Positions 34,526 through 42,479 of a stretch of 64,000 nt of DNA are shown here, piece by piece; the first letter of the stretch is position 1, and the number at the start of each line of letters is the position of its first letter. The notes under the pieces are model-generated. The model worked only from the letters and a program-made list of their open reading frames with translations, was not told the origin of the DNA and searched no databases. The position numbers and the translations under genes are program-made. This stretch comes from Arthrobacter sp. zg-Y1171 (GTDB taxonomy: Bacteria; Actinomycetota; Actinomycetes; Actinomycetales; Micrococcaceae), in NCBI RefSeq assembly GCF_025244845.1, contig NZ_CP104264.1, forward strand, positions 1,674,001 to 1,738,000, read 5' to 3'.

Positions 34526-35866
34526 ATGGATACGGACCACAGCACGGACTGCACGGACAGCACGGCGGACGGGCTGCGGTTCGCTTCCTTCCCTGCCGGC
34601 TACGACGCCGCGGACCCGGGCAAAGCCGACGAACGGACCGCCAGGTGGTTCGACGCCGTCAACTTGGGTTTCCACGAGGACCGCACCAAAGCGGAGGGGC
34701 TGCCTGCCCAAGTGGACGGCTACCGGCGGGACGGCCGCGTCCTGACCGCGGTGTACGACGACGGCCTGCCGGAGTATGCCTGGGATCCGGCCGTGCCTGT
34801 GGCCACCTACGGGACCATGGTCAATGACCTGAATGTCGGGGGAAGTGAACTGCTGCCCGCGCACCTGGTCACGGCGGTCACCGTCCGTCCCACGCACCGG
34901 CGCCGGGGCATCCTGCGGCGGATGATTACCGCGGACCTCACCCGGGCCAAAGACTCCGGCCTGGCGTTGGCCGCCCTCACCGCGTCGGAAGCAACCATTT
35001 ACGGGCGCTTCGGGTTCGGGGCCGCCACCTCCACCGCCGGCGTCGAACTGGACACCCGCGGCGGCCTCGAATTCGCCGCCCCGCCGCGCGGCAGTATCGC
35101 GATTGCCGACGCCGACAAGCTCCGGGGGCTGGCGCCGGAAATCTTCCGGGCCCACCTGGAACGCACCTTCGGTGCCCTGGGCCGGCAGTATGCGTACGCC
35201 ATGCGTGCCGCGGGAGAGTGGAGCGGGGAAAACACGCAACCGGACCTGGCCGTGCGCGGTGTTCTCCGCTACAACGCAGACGGCGTCCCGGACGGCTATG
35301 CGGCCTACAAGTCGCTGGGCTGGCAGAACGAGCCGCACACAGTGAAGGTCACCGACCTGGTGGCTGCCAGCGACGAGGCCTACCGCGAACTCTGGCGCTA
35401 CCTAGGATCCATTGACCTGGTGGACCGGCTGTCCTTCTCCGAGGCCCCGGTGGAGGATCCGCTGCCGTGGATGCTGACTGACCGCCGGCGCTACAAGGTG
35501 AAGCACGTCGAGGACGTCCTGTGGCTGCGGATCCTGGACCCAGTGGCCGCACTTGCTGCCAGAGGATACTTCGGCGACGGCACGGTAGTGCTCGACGTCA
35601 ACGATCCGATGGCGCTGGCAGCGGGGAGTTTCGTGCTCGAGGTACGCGGCGGCGTCGGAACCGTGCGTCCGGCCGCAGCCGGAAAAGAAGCGGACACGCC
35701 GCGGGTGCAGCTGACTGCCGCGGCACTCGGTTCCCTGTATCTGGGGGCCGTGAGTGCGCGGACACTGGCGGCAGCCGGGTCGGTGCAGGCCGGGGAAGCG
35801 GCCCTGGGCGTCCTGGACGAGCTGTTTTCGGCCGGACCGGCGCCTTACTGCAGCACGCATTTCTAA
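34526..35866 (+). CDS. Eis-like N-acetyltransferase (GNAT plus sterol-carrier-like domain)
   Basis: 446 residues, near the size of Mycobacterium Eis. The N-terminal GNAT domain has LVTAVTVRPTHRRRGILRRMITADLTRAKDSGLALAALTASEATIYGRFGFGAAT, in which V-x-P-x-x-R-R-R-G-I is the acetyl-CoA loop. The central part is a second, degenerate GNAT-like region. The C-terminal region from about 340 to the end (DVLWLRILDPVAALAARGYFGDGTVVLDVNDPMA...) is sterol carrier protein-like and ends at a free carboxylate THF, as in Eis. Eis enzymes acetylate amines, including aminoglycosides; the physiological substrate here is unknown. The start ATG has GGGGGA upstream. Confidence 0.88.
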   Translation: MDTDHSTDCTDSTADGLRFASFPAGYDAADPGKADERTARWFDAVNLGFHEDRTKAEGLPAQVDGYRRDGRVLTAVYDDGLPEYAWDPAVPVATYGTMVNDLNVGGSELLPAHLVTAVTVRPTHRRRGILRRMITADLTRAKDSGLALAALTASEATIYGRFGFGAATSTAGVELDTRGGLEFAAPPRGSIAIADADKLRGLAPEIFRAHLERTFGALGRQYAYAMRAAGEWSGENTQPDLAVRGVLRYNADGVPDGYAAYKSLGWQNEPHTVKVTDLVAASDEAYRELWRYLGSIDLVDRLSFSEAPVEDPLPWMLTDRRRYKVKHVEDVLWLRILDPVAALAARGYFGDGTVVLDVNDPMALAAGSFVLEVRGGVGTVRPAAAGKEADTPRVQLTAAALGSLYLGAVSARTLAAAGSVQAGEAALGVLDELFSAGPAPYCSTHF

Positions 35867-35916
35867 TCACCTGAGTGGCAGTCGCGTATTTTTCAGCCAC
35901 GGACCGGCAGTTCCCT

Positions 35917-35946
35917 TTGACCTGCGTTGGCGGGTCCGGCTAGACT
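35917..35946 (+). promoter_or_regulatory. rpsA promoter
   Basis: TTGACC (35917-35922), an 18-bp spacer and TAGACT (35941-35946) make a strong housekeeping promoter. Transcription from about 35953 gives a leader of about 190 nt. Confidence 0.75.
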
Positions 35947-35952
35947 GATCGG

Positions 35953-36143
35953 GCGCGTAATAGCGCAAGTTATAACCAATCCTGTCCATCTCCGGGCAAA
36001 CAAGCTGTTCGTCTTCGGCACTTTCGTGCCTTCGGCAATCACTTGGGCAAGTATCTTGCCTGCGGGGGCCACCCGGCCCAACCGCCGGTTAGTGGAAACC
36101 AGTCCGGAATACAAAACAACTTCCACATCGGAGTCCCAACTAC
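35953..36143 (+). promoter_or_regulatory. long structured leader of rpsA
   Basis: The leader is predicted to form three small hairpins: GCGC pairs at 35953-35966; GGCAC-tttc-GTGCC at 36017-36030; and GGCAAG-tat-CTTGCC at 36046-36060. A GGAG at 36130-36133 precedes the ATG. No leader ORF was evident. Such leaders often mediate feedback control of S1; that is inference here. Confidence 0.5.
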
Positions 36144-37616
36144 ATGACCATCACCACCAACGAGAAGTCCGGTACCCCGCAGGTCGCCATCAACGACATC
36201 GGTACTGCCGAGGACTTCCTCGCCGCGATTGACGCAACGATCAAGTACTTCAACGACGGCGATCTCGTCGAAGGTACCGTTGTCAAGGTTGACCGCGACG
36301 AGGTCCTGCTCGACATCGGTTACAAGACCGAGGGTGTCATCCCTTCCCGCGAGCTTTCCATCAAGCACGACGTTGATCCCGGAGACGTTGTCTCCGTTGG
36401 CGATCAGGTCGAAGCCCTGGTGCTCACCAAGGAAGACAAAGAAGGCCGTCTGATCCTCTCCAAGAAGCGTGCTCAGTACGAGCGTGCCTGGGGCGACATC
36501 GAGAAGGTCAAGGAAGAAGACGGCGTCGTTACCGGTACCGTCATCGAGGTTGTCAAGGGTGGTCTTATCCTCGACATCGGGCTGCGCGGCTTCCTGCCGG
36601 CATCCCTCGTGGAGATGCGTCGCGTCCGCGACCTGGCTCCGTACATCGGTCAGCAGATCGAAGCCAAGATCATCGAGCTGGACAAGAACCGCAACAACGT
36701 TGTTCTGTCCCGCCGTGCCTGGCTCGAGCAGACCCAGTCCGAGGTTCGTTCCACGTTCCTCAACAAGCTGGAAAAGGGCCAGGTTCGTCCCGGCGTTGTT
36801 TCCTCCATCGTCAACTTCGGTGCATTCGTGGACCTTGGCGGCGTAGACGGCCTCGTCCACGTTTCCGAGCTGTCCTGGAAGCACATCGACCACCCCTCCG
36901 AGGTTGTCGAAGTTGGCCAGGAAGTCACCGTTGAGGTTCTGGAAGTTGACCTTGACCGCGAGCGTGTCTCCCTGTCGCTGAAGGCTACGCAGGAAGATCC
37001 GTGGCAGACCTTCGCCCGCACCCACGCCCTCGGCCAGGTTGTTCCGGGTAAGGTCACCAAGCTGGTTCCGTTCGGTGCGTTCGTCCGCGTCGAAGACGGC
37101 ATCGAAGGCCTGGTCCACATCTCCGAACTGGCTGTCCGCCACGTGGAGCTCGCCGAGCAGGTTGTCTCCGTTGGTGACGAACTGTTCGTCAAGGTCATCG
37201 ACATCGATCTCGAGCGTCGCCGCATCTCGCTGTCCCTCAAGCAGGCCAACGAGGGTGTCGATCCCGAGGGCACCGAGTTCGATCCGGCTCTGTACGGCAT
37301 GGCCGCAGAGTACGACGAAGCCGGCAACTACAAGTACCCGGAGGGCTTCGACCCCGAGTCCAACGAATGGCTCGAAGGCTACGAAACCCAGCGCGCAGCT
37401 TGGGAGCAGCAGTACGCTGACGCCCAGGCTCGTTGGGAAGCCCACAAGAAGCAGGTCGCTCAGCACAACTCCGAGGACATCGCTGCTGCTTCGGAATCCA
37501 CCGATTCCGGCACCACCAGCTACTCCTCCGAGCCGGCCGTTGCCGAGACGGGTGCCGGCACGCTGGCTTCCGACGAAGCCCTGGCTGCACTGCGCGAGAA
37601 GCTCACGGGAAACTAA
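36144..37616 (+). CDS. rpsA: 30S ribosomal protein S1
   Basis: 490 residues with four S1 RNA-binding repeats: about 35-105 (GDLVEGTVVKVDRDEVLLDIGYKTEGVIPSRELS), 120-190 (GVVTGTVIEVVKGGLILDIGLRGFLPASLVE), 208-278 (GQVRPGVVSSIVNFGAFVDLGGVDGLVHVSELSW) and 293-363 (GQVVPGKVTKLVPFGAFVRVEDGIEGLVHISELA). The C-terminal tail is Gln/Glu/Ser-rich. Four repeats instead of the six in E. coli is typical for actinobacteria. It binds mRNA on the 30S subunit. Codon use is visibly different from neighbours, with many GTT/CGT codons, as in highly expressed genes. Confidence 0.97.
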   Translation: MTITTNEKSGTPQVAINDIGTAEDFLAAIDATIKYFNDGDLVEGTVVKVDRDEVLLDIGYKTEGVIPSRELSIKHDVDPGDVVSVGDQVEALVLTKEDKEGRLILSKKRAQYERAWGDIEKVKEEDGVVTGTVIEVVKGGLILDIGLRGFLPASLVEMRRVRDLAPYIGQQIEAKIIELDKNRNNVVLSRRAWLEQTQSEVRSTFLNKLEKGQVRPGVVSSIVNFGAFVDLGGVDGLVHVSELSWKHIDHPSEVVEVGQEVTVEVLEVDLDRERVSLSLKATQEDPWQTFARTHALGQVVPGKVTKLVPFGAFVRVEDGIEGLVHISELAVRHVELAEQVVSVGDELFVKVIDIDLERRRISLSLKQANEGVDPEGTEFDPALYGMAAEYDEAGNYKYPEGFDPESNEWLEGYETQRAAWEQQYADAQARWEAHKKQVAQHNSEDIAAASESTDSGTTSYSSEPAVAETGAGTLASDEALAALREKLTGN

Positions 37617-37662
37617 TTCCCACTGGTTCCGCTGTCCGGTAAGCCGGACCGTGTAACTGCCT

Positions 37663-37697
37663 AAAGCGGGCCTCCACTTCGGTGGGGGTCCGCTTTT
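37663..37697 (+). terminator. rpsA terminator
   Basis: AAAGCGG...CCGCTTTT stem with G-T wobbles around a TTC-type loop, ending in a short T run. Confidence 0.85.
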
Positions 37698-37764
37698 GCG
37701 TGTAAGGGCGTGTCTGTGTGCGGACGGGTGGGCGGCACCCTGGGGTAGGGCCGGAGAACCGTTC

Positions 37765-37974
37765 TTGGATGACGATCAGGGGGGATCAGGGGGAGATCAT
37801 GGCGGAACAACGGCGGAAGCCGGATCCGGTGCCGAGTTCGCGGCCCTGATGACCGCCTCGGTGCTCACCACCGTCGTCGGCGCCTACGCCGCGCTCGTGG
37901 AATTCGTTGTCCTGCTGTTCCTGTTCTGGCTGGGTCCGGAACCGGCGTTCCCCATGGCGGATTCTGCGGGATGA
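37765..37974 (+). CDS. possible small single-span membrane protein
   Basis: 69 residues from a TTG at 37765 preceded by GGAGA with 7-nt spacing. The first 25 residues are Asp/Gly-rich and encoded by GATCAGGGGG direct repeats. They are followed by one long hydrophobic helix (LTTVVGAYAALVEFVVLLFLFWLG) and a short tail. The frame is open from 37696, but that start lies inside the rpsA terminator. I do not recognise it, and expression is uncertain. Confidence 0.35.
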   Translation: MDDDQGGSGGDHGGTTAEAGSGAEFAALMTASVLTTVVGAYAALVEFVVLLFLFWLGPEPAFPMADSAG

Positions 37975-37986
37975 CCCGGACTGCGC

Positions 37987-39006
37987 CTAGGCCGAGTCCC
38001 GCACCACCAGCGATGTCGGGAGGCGGTTGACCCGTTCGGTCGGCCTGCCTTCAATCAGGTCCACCAGCACCTCCGCCATCTTTGCCCCGAGGGCGGTGAT
38101 CGGGTGGTGGATGGTTGTCAGGGCAGGACTAAGGCTGGTGGCGTAGTAGTCGTCGTCGAACCCCACCACGGCAATATCCTCCGGGATGCGCAGACCGCGT
38201 TCCTGCAGCACCGAATACGCACCCGACGCCATCTGGTCGTTTGCCGCGAACACAGCGTCGATCTCCCTGCCGCGGTCCAGCAGGCGGCGCATCGCGGCCG
38301 CCCCGGAGGCTACGGTAAAGTCCCCGGTCTCCACCAGGGCGTCATCCAGGCCTGCCCGGCGGACTTCCGCCCGCCAGCCGGCGAGCCGGTCCACACCCGC
38401 AAGCATGTCCTGCGGCCCGGCGATCGTGGCAATGCTCCGCCGTCCGGCGCCGGTGAGCCTGGCCGTGGCCGCCGCAGCGCCTTCCTCATTGTCCACTTCC
38501 ACGAAGTAGCTCTGGCCGGCGTCCACCAGCGGACGCCCGGCGAAAACCACCGGCAGCTGGCCGTTCAACCGCTCCCAGGAATGGTCGCCCGTGTGGTGTG
38601 AAACCACGAGCACGCCGTCCACGTTGCCGCCCAGCAGGTAGCGGCGGGTTTTCTCCGGGTTGGATTCCGAGGAGGTCACCATGTTGAGCATGTATTCGGT
38701 GGTGTTCAGGTAGCGGGCGATTCCTTCCACCACACTGGCGAAGAAGGGATCCGCAAAGACCTTGGAGGTGGACTCCGGAACGAGCAGGGTCACCGTATAC
38801 GTCCGCCGGCTGGCCAGGGTCCGGGCGGCGCGGTTGGGTACATAGTTCAGCGCCCTGACGGCCTTTTCCACCGAGTCGGCCATGCTCGGGTCAACTGACG
38901 GCGAACCGTTGACCACCCGGGACACCGTGGCCCTGGAAACGCCGGCCAGGGCGGCCACCATTTCCAGGGTCGGTGCGGGGCGCGCCTGGCCGGATTCAGC
39001 ACTCAC
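37987..39006 (-). CDS. LacI-family repressor, CebR/BglR-like
   Basis: 339 residues. The helix-turn-helix is TLEMVAALAGVSRATVSRVVNGSPSVDPSMADSVEKAVRALNYVPNRAARTLASRRT, including the hinge helix. The periplasmic-binding-like core has VTLLVPESTSKVFADPFFASVVEGIARYL, GVLVVSHHTGD, VEVDNEEGAAAATARLTGAGRRSIATIAGP and DIAVVGFDDDYYATSLSPALTTIHHP. The GTG start at 39006 has GGAGAA upstream. It is the last gene of the beta-glucoside operon on the same strand, 59 bp after the beta-glucosidase, and is the obvious regulator for the two AGAGAGCGCTCTCT operators near 43.95 kb. Confidence 0.93.
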   Translation of the reverse strand: MSAESGQARPAPTLEMVAALAGVSRATVSRVVNGSPSVDPSMADSVEKAVRALNYVPNRAARTLASRRTYTVTLLVPESTSKVFADPFFASVVEGIARYLNTTEYMLNMVTSSESNPEKTRRYLLGGNVDGVLVVSHHTGDHSWERLNGQLPVVFAGRPLVDAGQSYFVEVDNEEGAAAATARLTGAGRRSIATIAGPQDMLAGVDRLAGWRAEVRRAGLDDALVETGDFTVASGAAAMRRLLDRGREIDAVFAANDQMASGAYSVLQERGLRIPEDIAVVGFDDDYYATSLSPALTTIHHPITALGAKMAEVLVDLIEGRPTERVNRLPTSLVVRDSA

Positions 39007-39065
39007 AGTTTTCTCCTACGCGACTGAGGGCTGAGACGCCCGATCGGTGCCCAGTTTACGGGACG

Positions 39066-40520
39066 TCACACCATCGACGCGGCAGCCGTCCCACGGGTGC
39101 CGGAATCTTCGCCCCGGCTGGCTGCGATCAGCTGGCTGTAGGCAAGGCCGCTGTCCTTGACGGTGCGTTCCTGGGTGTCGTAATCCACCCGGACAATGCC
39201 GAAACGCTTGCTGTAGCCCCAGGACCACTCAAAGTTGTCCATCAGGGACCACACGAAGTAGCCGCGGACGTCTGCTCCCGCCTCAATTGCACGGCCGACC
39301 GCGGCGATGTGGTCCATGATGAAGCCGGTCCGTTCGGCATCCGGCACGCTTCCGTCGTCGCTCACGACGTCGTCGTAGGCAGCCCCGTTTTCGGTGATGT
39401 ACAGCGGCGGCAGCGCCGGGTACTCCTCACCGAGGCGGACCAGGAGCCGGCGGAGCCCGTCGGGGTTGACCTCCCAGTCCATGGCGGTGCGGGGCAGGCC
39501 GCGGCTCGGGAAGGTGATGTGTTCGGCGCCGATCCACGGCGACGCAGCTTCCCGGCCGGAACCGCCGGAGTGGCCGTCCGTTCCGCTGTTATCCGGATGC
39601 CCGCTGATGAGGTCATCGTGGTAGTGGTTGACGCCGAGGAAGTCGATCGGGGCGGAGATGATGTCCAGGTCACCTGGGTGGATGACCTCGCCCAGGCCGA
39701 ACGGTTCCAGGTCCTTCAGTGAATCCTCCGGATAGGCGCCGCGCAGGATGGGGTCCAGGAAGATCCGGTTCTGCAGGGAGTCAAAAAGCCGGGCGGCTTC
39801 CAGATCCACGGGGTCAGCGGGATCGCGGGGGATGGAGTTGCTGAGGTTCAGGGTAATCCCCAGCTCCTGCGCACCCCGGCTCCGCAGTTCGTTGACTGCC
39901 AGTCCATGCGCCAGATGCTGGTGGTGCACGGCTGCCACCGCTGCCCGCGGTTCCTGCCGGCCCGGAGCGTGTACCCCGGACCCGTAGCCCAGCAGGGACG
40001 AGCAGAACGGTTCGTTGAAGGTGGTCCAATGCTGCACCCGGTCCCCAAGGGCGGAGTAGACATCATTGGCGTACTCAACAAAGCGGTACGCAGTGTCCCG
40101 GTTGGCCCAGCCGCCCTTCTCTTCCAGGGCCTGCGGCAGATCCCAGTGGTAGAGGGTGAGCCAGGGCAGGATCCCGGCGCCGAGGAGTTCATCCACCAGG
40201 CGGGAGTAGAAGTCCAGCCCCGCACTGTTGGCGCCGCTGTCTCCCGGCCGCACCCGTGCCCAGCTGGTGGAGAAGCGGTAGGAGTCTAGTCCAAGGTCCT
40301 TCATCAGGGCGACGTCGGCGGGCATCCGGTGGTAATGGTCCACCGCGGTTGCCGGGGTGTCGGAGTTCCTGATGTTTCCGGGGGTGCGGGCGAATGCGTC
40401 CCACACGGAGTCTTCCTTCCCGTCCTCCCACGCGGCTCCTTCAACCTGGGCGGCCGCCGTGGCGGACCCCCAGATAAAGCCGGCCGGGAAATTCTTCCAC
40501 TCCGTGGCGTTGTTCGTCAT
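39066..40520 (-). CDS. GH1 beta-glucosidase
   Basis: 484 residues. It hydrolyses beta-linked glucosides such as cellobiose in the cytoplasm. The N-terminal signature is FPAGFIWGSATAAAQVEGAAWEDGK, the acid/base is Glu170 in TTFNEPFCSSLLGYGSGVHAPG, and the nucleophile is Glu377 in LYITENGAAYDD, with FVWSLMDNFEWSWGYSKRFGIVRVD near the end. There is no signal peptide. The ATG at 40520 overlaps the stop codon of the upstream permease (TAATG); a longer frame to 40730 is antisense-like and rejected. The operon context makes cellobiose or another short beta-glucoside the likely substrate. Confidence 0.95.
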   Translation of the reverse strand: MTNNATEWKNFPAGFIWGSATAAAQVEGAAWEDGKEDSVWDAFARTPGNIRNSDTPATAVDHYHRMPADVALMKDLGLDSYRFSTSWARVRPGDSGANSAGLDFYSRLVDELLGAGILPWLTLYHWDLPQALEEKGGWANRDTAYRFVEYANDVYSALGDRVQHWTTFNEPFCSSLLGYGSGVHAPGRQEPRAAVAAVHHQHLAHGLAVNELRSRGAQELGITLNLSNSIPRDPADPVDLEAARLFDSLQNRIFLDPILRGAYPEDSLKDLEPFGLGEVIHPGDLDIISAPIDFLGVNHYHDDLISGHPDNSGTDGHSGGSGREAASPWIGAEHITFPSRGLPRTAMDWEVNPDGLRRLLVRLGEEYPALPPLYITENGAAYDDVVSDDGSVPDAERTGFIMDHIAAVGRAIEAGADVRGYFVWSLMDNFEWSWGYSKRFGIVRVDYDTQERTVKDSGLAYSQLIAASRGEDSGTRGTAAASMV

Positions 40521-41425
40521 TAGCCCTTCACTGCTCCCTGCATGATTCCGGATATAAGTTGTTTGCCTGCCACCGCAAAGAGGATGAGCAGGGGAATGGT
40601 TGCCAGCACGGCACCGGTAAGGACCACCGAGTAGTCGGTATACCGGTTGGACTGCAGCTGGCTCAGGGCCGTCTGCAGGGTGGGATTGCCGGCGTCGAGT
40701 ACCAGCAGCGGCCACAGGAAGTCCGTCCACGCCGACATGAACGTAAACAGGCTGAGGATGGCCATCGCCGGCCGCGCGGCGGGCAGGGCCACATGCCAGA
40801 AGGTCTTGATCATGTTGGCGCCGTCCATCCGCGCGGATTCGATCAGCTCGTCCGGGATGACGTCCACCAGGTACTGGCGCATAAAGAACACTCCGAAGGC
40901 GGTCACGAGTGTCGGAATGATTACCGCACCGATCTCACCGGTCCAGCCATAATGCCGCATCACCATGAAGAGGGGGATGATGCCGAGCTGGGTCGGAATC
41001 GCCATGGTTGCCACTACTGCGACCATCAGCCCGTTGTTCCCGCGGAACCGCAGCTTCGCAAAGGCGTACCCCGCCAGCGTGGAGAACATCACCACGGAAA
41101 CGGTGATGATGGTCGAGATCAGGATGCTGTTCCACAAGGCCGTCCAGAACGGAATCGTGTCGAACACCTCGGCAACATTGGTCCAGAAATTCCCCCCTGG
41201 CAGCAGCGGCGGCCAGGTGAGGCTCAATGCCTCATTGGACCGGCTCCCCACCACCGCGGACCACCAGAGCGGGTAGGAGGACCCGATGAAGAAAGCAAGC
41301 AGCAGGCCGTAGGTCAGGTAGCCAGGGCGAAGGCCGTTGCCCAGGAGCCGATGCCGCAGCGCCGGACCGCGGCGCACCGGCTGCGGTTGGGTTCGCGGCA
41401 CGGTCTTTTGTTGGACGATACTCAC
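40520..41425 (-). CDS. sugar ABC transporter permease (MalG-type)
   Basis: 301 residues with six membrane segments. The EAA-type loop that docks the ATPase reads LIESARMDGANMIKTFWHVALPAARPAMA. MalG-like features include FFMRQYLVDVIPDEL and SAWTDFLWPLLVLDAG. It is an inner-membrane subunit pairing with the permease encoded just upstream, with which it shares a GTGA overlap. No ATPase gene is in the operon, so a shared MsiK-type ATPase encoded elsewhere probably energises it. Confidence 0.94.
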   Translation of the reverse strand: MSIVQQKTVPRTQPQPVRRGPALRHRLLGNGLRPGYLTYGLLLAFFIGSSYPLWWSAVVGSRSNEALSLTWPPLLPGGNFWTNVAEVFDTIPFWTALWNSILISTIITVSVVMFSTLAGYAFAKLRFRGNNGLMVAVVATMAIPTQLGIIPLFMVMRHYGWTGEIGAVIIPTLVTAFGVFFMRQYLVDVIPDELIESARMDGANMIKTFWHVALPAARPAMAILSLFTFMSAWTDFLWPLLVLDAGNPTLQTALSQLQSNRYTDYSVVLTGAVLATIPLLILFAVAGKQLISGIMQGAVKG

Positions 41426-42423
41426 TTTTGCTTCCCTTTCACTGCCGGCCGGCGGCGCTGCCGCCTGCCGTCGGAGGACGCTATCCGCCTGGACAAGGCC
41501 AGATTAAGGACTCCGAAAAGAACGATGATGAGGAACAGCAGCCAGGCAATGGCAGATGCCTCTCCGAAGTCCTGCCGTTGGAAGGCCATCTCCCACAGGT
41601 ACAGGACGGTGGTCTGGAACTCGCGCTCCGGGCCGCCGGCATACGTCGGATCGAAAAGGCGCGGTTCGGTGAAGATCTGCAGTCCGCCGATGGTGGAGGT
41701 GATAACTACGAAGATCATGGTGGGGCGGATGCTCGGCAGGGTGATGCTGAAGAAGCGCCGGACAGCACCCGCACCGTCGATGGCGGCCGATTCGTAGATG
41801 TCGCGGGGCACGGCCTGCATGGCGGCCAGCAGGATCAGCGCGTTGTAGCCGGTCCACCGCCAGTTGACCATGGCGGCTATGGCCACGTGGCTGGGGAATG
41901 TCTCCGTGCGCCACATGATCGGATCGACGCCGAAGTTGCCCAGGAAGCTGTTGATAAGGCCGTGCTGCTCATTGAACATGTTCGTGAAGATCAGGGCCAC
42001 GGCAACCGGGGTGACCACATAGGGGAGCAGGACGCTCATGCGCCAGAAGGTCTTGGCGCGGATGTTCTGGTCCAGGACAGCTGCAATCAGCAGTGCGCCG
42101 GCCAGCTGGGGAATCGCGGAGAGCAGGAAGATGCTCATCGTGTTGAAAAGCGAGTTCCAGAAAAAGCGGTCGGCGAGGACATCCGCAAAGTTGCCCAGTC
42201 CGACAAACTCGCCCTGGCCCTTCAGCAGGTGCCAGTCGTGGAGCGAAACATAAAACGTGTAGACCAGTGGAAACAGGCCCACCAGCGCGAAGAGCAGGAA
42301 GAAGGGGGATATGTACAGGTAGGGGGAGGCTTTGACGTCCCAGATGTTGAGCCGCTGCCTGAACGTGGGTTTGATTTTCTCCGGCGGCGCGGCTGGCGCG
42401 GGCCGTTTCATGGTTACGGTCAT
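41422..42423 (-). CDS. sugar ABC transporter permease (MalF-type)
   Basis: 333 residues with six membrane segments. The N-terminal block YLYISPFFLLFALVGLFPLVYTFYVSLHDWHLLKGQGEFVGLGNFADVL is typical of MalF/CebF-like permeases, and the docking loop is IYESAAIDGAGAVRRFFSITLPSIRPTM. The ATG at 42423 is used; a GTG at 42435 in frame is the alternative. It lies 57 bp after the binding-protein gene, and a hairpin lies in between. Confidence 0.94.
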   Translation of the reverse strand: MTVTMKRPAPAAPPEKIKPTFRQRLNIWDVKASPYLYISPFFLLFALVGLFPLVYTFYVSLHDWHLLKGQGEFVGLGNFADVLADRFFWNSLFNTMSIFLLSAIPQLAGALLIAAVLDQNIRAKTFWRMSVLLPYVVTPVAVALIFTNMFNEQHGLINSFLGNFGVDPIMWRTETFPSHVAIAAMVNWRWTGYNALILLAAMQAVPRDIYESAAIDGAGAVRRFFSITLPSIRPTMIFVVITSTIGGLQIFTEPRLFDPTYAGGPEREFQTTVLYLWEMAFQRQDFGEASAIAWLLFLIIVLFGVLNLALSRRIASSDGRRQRRRPAVKGKQK

Positions 42424-42445
42424 ATCGATTCTCACAGTCCATCAG

Positions 42446-42471
42446 GGGGCCTCCGGATACCCGGAGGCCCC
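42446..42471 (-). terminator. intercistronic hairpin after the binding-protein gene
   Basis: A perfect 11-bp GC-rich stem with a 4-nt ATAC loop. There is no T run, so it is more likely an mRNA-stabilising or partial-termination structure that allows more binding protein than permease. Confidence 0.6.
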
Positions 42472-42479
42472 GCTGGGTA

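Noticed and set aside
37799..37849. 16-codon frame starting ATGGCGGAACAACGG
   Set aside because: It has no membrane or domain feature and is contained within the better candidate frame at 37765.
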